Origin: Metabacillus sp. B2-18
Lineage (GTDB): Bacteria; Bacillota; Bacilli; Bacillales; Bacillaceae
NCBI RefSeq assembly: GCF_021117275.1
Contig: NZ_CP088245.1
Span: 347,501-411,500 of the forward strand
Length of the DNA stretch: 64,000 nt
Direction: 5' to 3'
The position numbers were made by a program, and so were the translations under genes. The notes under the pieces were generated by a model. The model worked only from the letters and a program-made list of their open reading frames with translations. It did no database searches and was not told the DNA's origin. Position 1 is the stretch's first letter, and each line of letters starts with the position of its first letter. Shown here one piece after another: positions 57,558-64,000 of the stretch.

Positions 57558-59158
57558 GTATACTTTCGACACTATTTAGAAGAAAAGTTAATAAAAATAG
57601 TGGGAAAACATCAGAGAAGGAACTCTATGATAAAGAAGGTATACCAAAGCAATATGATTTTTCACTAGAGAAGAATAAGAAAAGTATAAAAGAAATATTT
57701 AATTCAACGTCCGATTATGAGGTAATTAACATAAAGGTTGGAAACCTTGAGGGGTGTGTTTGTTACTTAGGAACGACTTTAAGTAAGAGTGATTTGAATT
57801 CTCTAGTCTTAGAACCACTGAGGTCTGCCTTTCAAAAGAATGAGGAAACTTATCAAGATATGAATTCATTAAGAGAAGCATATTTTCCAGCAGTATCTTA
57901 TGAATTTGCAGAAACACTGCACCAGCTTATTTGGCATATGCTGAATGGTTTTGCAATTGTGATGGTTAACCAACATACGAAAGCTTTAGCTTTAAATATT
58001 GGTGGTACCGAGAAGAGGTCAATAGTAGAACCGAGCACACAGACAATTATCCGTGGCCCTAAGGATGGCTTTGTTGAGGATCTTCAAACAAATATTGGAC
58101 TGGTCCGTAGAAGAATTAAAAATCCCAGATTGATATTTGAAGAGTTCAATGTAGGAAGAGATTCTAATACACAATTGGTCATTGGCTACATGAAGGGAAT
58201 TGTGAACGAGGATATTCTGAGCGAGGTAAAGCAAAGAATTAATAAGATTAATGCTTCTGGTTTATTGGACACAGGAAATGTAGAGGAGTTTATAACAGAT
58301 CAAACTTTTACCTTTTTTCCACTAGTTTTTAATACAGAAAGACCAGATAGCATAAGCGGGAATATCCTTGAGGGGAAAATTGCTATCTTTTTAGATGGAA
58401 CACCCTTTGTCTTAGTTGTTCCCAGTGTCTTTACTGATTTTTTTCAGTCTACTGAGGATTATTATCAGCCGTTTTTCATGACAAGCTTTATCAGAGTAAT
58501 TCGTTATATTGCGTTTATGATTACACTAACATTTCCTTCTTTATATGTTGCCATTACAACTTTTCACCATGAATTACTTCCCACACCCTTATTGATAAGT
58601 GTGCAAAGTCAAAGAGAAGGAGTTCCATTTCCAGCTGTTATTGAGATTTTACTTATGGAGCTTACATTTGAAGTGTTAAGAGAGGCTGGTGTTCGAATGC
58701 CTCGTGCTGTTGGTCAAACATTATCAATTGTTGGTGCTTTAGTTATTGGGCAAGCTGCTGTTGAAGCTGGCCTCGTTTCTAATGTGTTAGTCGTTGTTGT
58801 TGCATTTTCTGCCATTGCAAGCTTTGTTACACCAATCTATAATTTTTCAATTGCGGCGCGGCTAATTCGATTTATCTTAATATTAATGGCTGCTTCTTTA
58901 GGGTTATATGGTATTTTCTTATCACTCATTGTAATGGTTATCCACTTGGTAAGTTTACGAACGTTTGGAATTCCTTATTTAACACCAGTGGCTCCATTTA
59001 AATTGAGAGATCAAACAGATGTGTTTTTTCGTATTCCTTTATGGGCAGATAAATTTAGGCCATCTTATTTAATGTCGAAATCACCAGTGAAAATAAAGGA
59101 TACTAGGAAGCCGTCACCTCCTAAACAACAATCAGAAGGGGAAAAGGAAAATGAATAA
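57554..59158 (+). CDS. GerA-family spore germinant receptor subunit
   Basis: This 534-residue protein has an N-terminal hydrophilic domain (about 1-290) with LVEPSTQTIIRGPKDGFVEDLQTNIGLVRRRIKNPRL, the most conserved GerA block, and a C-terminal region with four to five TM helices (VIRYIAFMITLTFPSLYVAI, PRAVGQTLSIVGALVIGQAAVEAGLVSN). It is thought to form the ion channel of the receptor. The tail is Pro/Lys/Glu-rich. It overlaps the GerC gene by eight bases. Confidence 0.95.
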   Translation: MSILSTLFRRKVNKNSGKTSEKELYDKEGIPKQYDFSLEKNKKSIKEIFNSTSDYEVINIKVGNLEGCVCYLGTTLSKSDLNSLVLEPLRSAFQKNEETYQDMNSLREAYFPAVSYEFAETLHQLIWHMLNGFAIVMVNQHTKALALNIGGTEKRSIVEPSTQTIIRGPKDGFVEDLQTNIGLVRRRIKNPRLIFEEFNVGRDSNTQLVIGYMKGIVNEDILSEVKQRINKINASGLLDTGNVEEFITDQTFTFFPLVFNTERPDSISGNILEGKIAIFLDGTPFVLVVPSVFTDFFQSTEDYYQPFFMTSFIRVIRYIAFMITLTFPSLYVAITTFHHELLPTPLLISVQSQREGVPFPAVIEILLMELTFEVLREAGVRMPRAVGQTLSIVGALVIGQAAVEAGLVSNVLVVVVAFSAIASFVTPIYNFSIAARLIRFILILMAASLGLYGIFLSLIVMVIHLVSLRTFGIPYLTPVAPFKLRDQTDVFFRIPLWADKFRPSYLMSKSPVKIKDTRKPSPPKQQSEGEKENE

Positions 59159-60374
59159 GAAATGGATATATTTATTTCTCATTCTGTCTTTTTTTATGAC
59201 AGGTTGTTGGGATCGTGAAGAATTGGATGAAATATCAATTGTGTCAGGTATTGCAGTAGATCCAGGGGAAGAAAAAAAGTATCGCTTGACAGTAGAAGCT
59301 ATTATCTCGTCTGAATTTGGAAAACAAAGTGCTCAAGGTAATACACCGGTCGTTACGTATACTATGGAGGGGAATTCTCTTTCGGAGCTATCAAATAAAA
59401 TGAATAAGGGACTAACTCGTAAGATGGTTTATTCCCATACAAGGGTATTATACATAAGTGAGGAGGTTGCGAGGGAAGGTCTATTTGGTTTCCTAGACTT
59501 TTTGGATCGCAGTGGACAATTCCGAAATGATTTTAACATTATGATCACAAAAGGAAGCCCTGCTTCTGAGTTCACAAAAATTACCTATCCAACACAGAAA
59601 AGTCCTTCCCTAAAGGTTAATTCTCAAGCGGAGACATTTACTGAGGAGTGGGGAGGAGATCCTAATGTTAAGTTATATGATTTTATATCTACAATTATTT
59701 CAAAAGGAAAGAGTCCAGTTGCTGCATCGCTCTCAATAAAAGGTAATGCAGAATCAGGAAAAACAGTTGAGAATAATAAGTCTCTAGATCCTGAAGCGCT
59801 AGTTGTTATGGACGGTATGGTAGTTTTTGATGATGAGAAGATGATTGGTGAGTTATCTCTAGAAGAAACAAGGAACTATTTATGGACTCAAGATCTAATG
59901 CAAACCAGTCTAAGTATCCCATGTGGAGAAAATTCTGAAGAAGCTAAAGGTTATTTTTTAGATGCGCGAATAACAATGTCTAAGTCAAGTCTAGAAGCTG
60001 ATTATAAGAATGGTTACCCACATATTAAAGTAAATATAAATGGTGAAGCAAGAATTCAAGGGCTACATTGTCCTCAGGATTTAACAAAGTTAGCTGTTTT
60101 TACAGATTACGAAGAGAGAATTGAAGATTATATAAAGAAAGAAATGAGCTCTCTCATAACGAAAGTACAGGAAGAATATGGAGTTGACATATTTGGGTTT
60201 GGTGATGCTCTAAATCGTCAGAACCACAAGAAATTTCTAGAAGTACAAAATCAATGGGATGAAGAGTTTGCCAAAGCTGAACTGGATGTATATGTTGATA
60301 TGCATCTCATGAGATCTGGAATAAAAAATAAAAGTTTTAATGAGGATATTGAAAAAAAAGAAAAAGAAAAATAA
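59151..60374 (+). CDS. Ger(x)C-family germinant receptor lipoprotein
   Basis: The lipoprotein signal YLFLILSFFMTGC (lipidated Cys19) is followed by WDREELDEISIVSGIAVD, the standard GerC opening. Three mixed domains follow, ending in a charged tail with no TM. It has 407 residues. It needs Lgt for diacylglyceryl addition in the forespore. Last gene of the operon, ending in a terminator. Confidence 0.95.
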   Translation: MNKKWIYLFLILSFFMTGCWDREELDEISIVSGIAVDPGEEKKYRLTVEAIISSEFGKQSAQGNTPVVTYTMEGNSLSELSNKMNKGLTRKMVYSHTRVLYISEEVAREGLFGFLDFLDRSGQFRNDFNIMITKGSPASEFTKITYPTQKSPSLKVNSQAETFTEEWGGDPNVKLYDFISTIISKGKSPVAASLSIKGNAESGKTVENNKSLDPEALVVMDGMVVFDDEKMIGELSLEETRNYLWTQDLMQTSLSIPCGENSEEAKGYFLDARITMSKSSLEADYKNGYPHIKVNINGEARIQGLHCPQDLTKLAVFTDYEERIEDYIKKEMSSLITKVQEEYGVDIFGFGDALNRQNHKKFLEVQNQWDEEFAKAELDVYVDMHLMRSGIKNKSFNEDIEKKEKEK

Positions 60375-60380
60375 ATAGAA

Positions 60381-60437
60381 AAGCCAACCCCTTCGTCACG
60401 CCACAAATGAAAGTGTTACGCCGAAGAAGGTTGGCTT
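60381..60437. terminator. Bidirectional terminator between the ger operon and the HAD gene
   Basis: AAGCCAACC-CCTTCG pairs with CGAAG-AAGGTTGGCTT with a 25-base loop, flanked by A- and T-rich stretches. Confidence 0.8.
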
Positions 60438-60466
60438 ATTAAAATTGTATCATGTTTTCATTGCAT

Positions 60467-61330
60467 TTATACCTTGCTTAAAACAGATTGAATAAAGTGA
60501 GCAACACCATTTTCATCATTTGTTACTGTCACCAAATCGGCTGCTTCTTTAATAGAATTTTTTGCATTCCCCATAGCTATACCTATTCCTGCACGAGATA
60601 GCATGGATAGGTCATTCATGCTATCACCAATTGCTGCAGTATGTTCTAGAGCAATACCTAGTTTTTCAGATAGTAATTCAAGAGCAATTCCTTTTGATGC
60701 ATGCTGATGCTCTAATTCAAAGTTATGATTGGCTGAAGATACAATCGTAAGACCCTCAATTTGACCATATTTTGACCAGCCTTCTTTTAATCTCTCTTCA
60801 AAAAAGGAAAACGCAAGAATGTTATAAACGGGTGTGCCAGCTTCTTTAATATCTTTGTAAGAATCAATAAATGTAAATCCCGTTTGACTAAATTGCTTTG
60901 ATAAGGCTTCCTCCAAATTTTGAATAGAAACATCAGGATTAGCACTTTGGATGCGATCTATTTCAATTTGTAATAGCTTTCGCCCGCTAGTAGGAGTATA
61001 AATACATGAAGAACTAAAAACCTCATAATAAAAGCCGTCCTGTTCTAATGCATGTAGCACTTTATATGCAGTTGAAGGATCAATTGGTTGATGGTGATAA
61101 AGATTACCTTCCGGATCATAGATTGTTGCTCCGTTCGCTGCAATGATCCATGTTTTTATGTCTGTATCCTTAAAAATTGCCTGAACATCGAAATGGGCAC
61201 GACCTGTTGCGATAACAATCTCAATACCAGCATTTTGCGCTTCTTTTATCGCTTGGATATTTTCAATGCTGATTTCATTCTTACTACTTAGCAATGTTCC
61301 ATCAAGGTCAATAGCTATAAGCTTAGTCAT
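60467..61330 (-). CDS. Cof-type HAD-IIB sugar/phosphate hydrolase
   Basis: LIAIDLDGTLLSSKNEIS is HAD motif I (nucleophile DxD). IVIATGR is motif II, and GIALELLSEKLGI...TAAIGDSMNDLSMLSRAGIGIAMGNA holds motifs III/IV. The C2-type cap domain lies between. I start at ATG 61330 (GGAAGGGG nine bases upstream). The DeoR gene ends seven bases inside it, so the pair is translationally coupled. DeoR linkage suggests a sugar phosphate as substrate. Confidence 0.9.
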   Translation of the reverse strand: MTKLIAIDLDGTLLSSKNEISIENIQAIKEAQNAGIEIVIATGRAHFDVQAIFKDTDIKTWIIAANGATIYDPEGNLYHHQPIDPSTAYKVLHALEQDGFYYEVFSSSCIYTPTSGRKLLQIEIDRIQSANPDVSIQNLEEALSKQFSQTGFTFIDSYKDIKEAGTPVYNILAFSFFEERLKEGWSKYGQIEGLTIVSSANHNFELEHQHASKGIALELLSEKLGIALEHTAAIGDSMNDLSMLSRAGIGIAMGNAKNSIKEAADLVTVTNDENGVAHFIQSVLSKV

Positions 61331-62111
61331 TAAGTATTTCCCCTTCCTCATTATGAGATGTAATGAATATTTCAACTCCATGAGAATCTAATAAATCTTG
61401 AAATTCCTTATTGGGCTCTCGATCAGTGATAAGTAAATCAATCTCGTTAAGTTCCGCACATCGAAAATACCCCGTAATACCGATTTTTGTATGATCTGCT
61501 AGTAAAATAACCTGCTCAGCTTGCTGAATCATTTTTTGCATCACTTTCCCATCTTCCTCATGAGCTACTGTGACACCTTTCTCGGATATTCCGGCGCAAC
61601 CTACAAAGGCCTTATCAACATGGTAATAAGATAGTTTTTCGATCACAGAACTTCCATATAAATAGCGGTGTTCTTTATGGAGTTCTCCTCCAAGCAGTTG
61701 AATATGTGCTTGTGAATTTTTAATTAGTATGTCTGCCAGATTAATTGAGTTTGTAATAATCGTACATTTTACATCTTCCATCTGCTCCGCACATGCCTGA
61801 ACAGTTGTTGAAGTGTCAAGAATAATGTAATCACCAGGATGAATAATAGATGCTGCTTTTTTGCCAATTTGTCTTTTTTCTTCTGATACCATGCTTAAAC
61901 GATTAACGTAATCTTTGATTTCATGTTTAGGTGAAGGAAGGATGGCACCACCCCGAGTACGGATAATAGCTTTATCTTCTTCTAATTTCACAAGATCTCT
62001 TCTGGCTGTATCTCTAGATACGTCAAACAACTCGCATATTTCTTCAATTGAAATGCGCTTGGATGTTTTTAGGTGTGCAAGGATTGATCTTAATCGTTCT
62101 TCTTGGAACAT
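61323..62111 (-). CDS. DeoR/GlpR-family transcriptional regulator
   Basis: The N-terminal winged HTH reads LAHLKTSKRISIEEICELFDVSRDTARRDLVKLEEDKAIIRTRGGAIL, the standard DeoR signature. The C-terminal sugar-phosphate-sensing domain (GDYIILDTSTTVQACAEQM, LLGGELHKEHRYLYGSSVIEKL) follows. It has 262 residues. It is the first gene of a two-gene unit with the HAD phosphatase, preceded at 62129-62172 by a 10-bp-spaced repeat array likely to be its operator. Confidence 0.93.
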   Translation of the reverse strand: MFQEERLRSILAHLKTSKRISIEEICELFDVSRDTARRDLVKLEEDKAIIRTRGGAILPSPKHEIKDYVNRLSMVSEEKRQIGKKAASIIHPGDYIILDTSTTVQACAEQMEDVKCTIITNSINLADILIKNSQAHIQLLGGELHKEHRYLYGSSVIEKLSYYHVDKAFVGCAGISEKGVTVAHEEDGKVMQKMIQQAEQVILLADHTKIGITGYFRCAELNEIDLLITDREPNKEFQDLLDSHGVEIFITSHNEEGEILND

Positions 62112-62128
62112 TATGTTACCCCTTCTTT

Positions 62129-62172
62129 AAGTGTTTATAAGTATTTGTAAGTTATTATAAGTTATTGTAAGT
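62129..62172. promoter_or_regulatory. Five TAAGT repeats with exact 10-bp period, DeoR operator array
   Basis: AAGT occurs at 62129, 62139, 62149, 62159 and 62169, each preceded by T or A, with the spacer ATTTGT, TATTAT, TATTGT-like in between. The phase equals one helical turn, so all copies face one side of the DNA. It lies 18-61 bases upstream of the DeoR start codon. DeoR-type proteins bind short direct repeats, so this is probably its autoregulatory site. Confidence 0.75.
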
Positions 62173-62265
62173 GGATTTTCAATTACTTATTTCATCTCTA
62201 AGTATTTTCGTGTTTATATTAAGAGGTATATTGTCTGTTATAATAAATTTCTGGGAGGTGAAGAC

Positions 62266-63930
62266 ATGATAAAGCAAAAATATAAGCTAAGTACAATCAT
62301 TATTTTGTTCGTTTGTTTAGTCGTGCTTCTTTCGCTGCTCCTGACTGATTTGTTAATAAGTCATACAGTAAGCAAGACCATACGAGAAAATCAAGAAGAA
62401 AAGGCAAAGATTGTCTCAAGAACAGTTGCGAAGTCTGTGATTGTAAAAAATGGACTAGAAAATAACCAACCTTATTCGAGTGAGATTCAAGATTATACTG
62501 TTGACATTCAAAAAGCAGCAGATGTTATGTTTGTCGTTGTAATGGATATGAAAGCAGTAAGAAAATCACACCCTAACACTGATTTAATTGGAAAAAAATT
62601 TAAAGGGGGAGATGAGGAAGCTGTTCTTAACGGTAAAGAGCATGTTTCGGTTTCAGAAGGGACGTTAGGACAATCATTAAGAGCTTTTACACCTATATAT
62701 AATCATGAACAAGAACAGATAGGGGCAGTTGCTGTTGGTATTTCATTGAATAATGTGGAACAAGCATTAGAAAGAGGGCATCGTACCATCATAATTGCCT
62801 CTATTATTGGTGTTTTAGTTGGGATCTTAGGTGCAATATTATTAGCTCGATATATAAAAAAGATTTTATTTGGTCTTGAACCATTTGCCATTGCTAAAAT
62901 ACATGAAGAAAGAAATACGATGCTGCAATCTGTTCATGAGGGTATTATTGCGGTTGATAATGAGGCGAATATTACTCTAGTAAATAGATCGGCTTTACAC
63001 ATTTTTAAAAATACTGGACTACCAGCACAGCCTATTGGGATGAAGATAACAGAGTATTTACCATCTTCAAACTTGGATCGTGTACTTAAAACAGGAAAAG
63101 CAGAGCAAGATGTTGAGTTAACGATTAATGGGGTTTCAATATTGGTTAATCGAGCACCTCTAATAGTCAACGATCAAATTGTTGGAGCTATTTCCACCTT
63201 TAGAGATAAAACAGAGATGAATCAATTAGCTGAACAATTAACAGGGGTTCGTACCTATGCAGATGCATTACGAGCTCAATCTCATGAATTTATGAACAGA
63301 CTTCATGTTATTTTAGGTATGATTAAAATGGAAAGCTATGAAGAGCTAAGGAAGTTCATTGCTCAGGTTGTTAATCATGGTGCACATGAGGTTGGACAAG
63401 TGACAAAAAATATTAAAGATCCAGCACTAGCAGGCTTTTTACTTGGGAAGCTTAGCTTTGCAAGGGAAAATAAAGTAGAAATGATCATTGATTGTGATAC
63501 GCTTATTCCTGAACCGGTTGATCCAAGAATTACCCATGAATTAATTACGGTTATTGGCAATTTAGTAGATAATGCGATTGAAGCGATGGCTCAATATGAT
63601 AATAAAGTCTTGCAAGTCAAATTTCATTATGAAGACTCTTCTTTACAAATAAAAGTTAGGGATTCAGGTCCTGGACTTCATAAGGATCAATTTCCACATC
63701 TATTTACCAAGGGGTATTCCACAAAGGGAGATAATCGTGGGTTTGGATTATATTTAGTCAACAAAAGTATGGAACATATAGAAGGAACACTTCAAATTAA
63801 TTTAAGTATCAAAACAGGAGCAGAATTTATTGTTCAAGTTCCTTATAAAGGGGGTACCGTCAGGAAAATGCGGATTTACAACGCTAAGCCTATTTTTCTG
63901 ACGATTCCCACGTTTTTAACAACGTTATGA
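62266..63930 (+). CDS. DcuS/CitA-type sensor histidine kinase, C-terminus probably replaced
   Basis: TM1 (IIILFVCLVVLLSLLLTDLLI), an extracellular PASp/Cache-like domain with VVVMDMKAVRKSHPNTDLIGKKF, TM2 (IIIASIIGVLVGILGAILLARYI), a cytoplasmic PAS (MLQSVHEGIIAVDNEANITLVN) and the kinase core LRAQSHEFMNRLHVILGMIKM (phosphoacceptor His) with VIGNLVDNAIEAM and DNRGFGLYLV. This is the C4-dicarboxylate/citrate sensor type. The normal end is reached at about FIVQVPY (63845). The last 27 residues, KGGTVRKMRIYNAKPIFLTIPTFL..., are unlike the family and coincide with the inverted repeat at 63858-63903, suggesting an insertion element joined here. The partner response regulator is not visible. Confidence 0.88.
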   Translation: MIKQKYKLSTIIILFVCLVVLLSLLLTDLLISHTVSKTIRENQEEKAKIVSRTVAKSVIVKNGLENNQPYSSEIQDYTVDIQKAADVMFVVVMDMKAVRKSHPNTDLIGKKFKGGDEEAVLNGKEHVSVSEGTLGQSLRAFTPIYNHEQEQIGAVAVGISLNNVEQALERGHRTIIIASIIGVLVGILGAILLARYIKKILFGLEPFAIAKIHEERNTMLQSVHEGIIAVDNEANITLVNRSALHIFKNTGLPAQPIGMKITEYLPSSNLDRVLKTGKAEQDVELTINGVSILVNRAPLIVNDQIVGAISTFRDKTEMNQLAEQLTGVRTYADALRAQSHEFMNRLHVILGMIKMESYEELRKFIAQVVNHGAHEVGQVTKNIKDPALAGFLLGKLSFARENKVEMIIDCDTLIPEPVDPRITHELITVIGNLVDNAIEAMAQYDNKVLQVKFHYEDSSLQIKVRDSGPGLHKDQFPHLFTKGYSTKGDNRGFGLYLVNKSMEHIEGTLQINLSIKTGAEFIVQVPYKGGTVRKMRIYNAKPIFLTIPTFLTTL

Positions 63931-64000
63931 AAGTTTTAGTGGTCTTAAAGAATCTAATGAGACCATTTTCTCCGAATTAAAATGGTATTCTCCTAGTAAA
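63851..64000. mobile_element. Putative insertion-element end at the right edge
   Basis: CGTCAGGAAAAT (63858-63869) is repeated inverted as ATTTTTCTGACG (63892-63903) with one mismatch. GGGGGTACC at the boundary is unlike the surrounding AT-rich text. On the minus strand an ORF open to the window edge ends LLGEYHFNSEKMVSLDSLRPLKLS (stop at 63925-63927), which could be the C-terminus of a transposase. The element would have inserted in the 3' end of the kinase gene. Without the other half this stays tentative. Confidence 0.4.

Overview
The window reads as chromosomal DNA of an AT-rich, endospore-forming, motile Bacillaceae (Bacillus sensu lato). The signs are AGGAGG-type ribosome binding sites, a GerA/GerB/GerC germinant-receptor operon, a Spo0E-type phosphatase gene too short for usual ORF cut-offs, a sigma-D-like promoter before a chemoreceptor, PerR-like boxes before katG, cre-like sites before galactan genes, and LmrA/LmrB, HAAS/PadR and YpiB-family homologues. 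No rRNA, tRNA or CRISPR array was seen.

Layout. 1-2.9 kb: accessory-looking DNA with an excisionase-like HTH gene, a NERD-domain protein and a 153-bp tandem repeat, ending at a tRNA-dihydrouridine synthase gene. 4-13 kb: a frameshifted formate/nitrite transporter, katG with two PerR-like boxes, a DUF1456 plus YgjP-type metalloprotease pair, a BCCT transporter interrupted by a stop, and a peptide transporter. 13.3-21.4 kb: a galactan-use locus made of secreted GH53 galactanase with CBM61, binding protein, two permeases (the first frameshifted), GH42 beta-galactosidase and an AraC-type regulator. 22-26 kb: chemoreceptor, 52-bp hairpin tandem repeat, SstT. 26-30 kb: a 787-residue two-domain prenyl-synthase-like protein and SelO. 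30-34 kb: LmrA/LmrB-like repressor and exporter, then RlmD. 34-37 kb: PadR-HAAS-DUF4097 envelope operon and asnA. 37-50 kb: sensor kinases, NIT-type chemoreceptors, a CaCA antiporter, a UDG-like protein, flavin reductase, TetR plus dehydrogenase with twin operators. 50-56 kb: methyltransferase, aromatic acid exporter with an in-frame stop, Fpg-type glycosylase, aldo/keto reductase, methionine gamma-lyase, Spo0E-like. 56-60 kb: ger operon. 60-62 kb: DeoR-HAD pair behind a 10-bp-periodic operator array. 62-64 kb: DcuS/CitA-type kinase whose 3' end seems cut by an insertion element that runs off the window.

How the genes work together. The galactan locus forms a complete route: GH53 cuts galactan outside the cell, GanSPQ imports oligosaccharides (the ATPase is not encoded here and is probably a shared MsmX-type protein), and GH42 releases galactose. 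Carbon catabolite control is suggested by the cre-like sites. Several regulator-target pairs sit beside recognisable operators (LmrA/LmrB, TetR/dehydrogenase, DeoR/HAD).

The most unusual global property is the number of broken genes. Seven otherwise well-conserved reading frames carry a single frameshift or in-frame stop, mostly in transporters and sensors. This is either real decay or sequence error, and the two cannot be told apart without reads. The strongest candidates for something undescribed are the two-domain prenyl-synthase protein, the 10-bp DeoR operator array, and the two hairpin-bearing tandem repeats.
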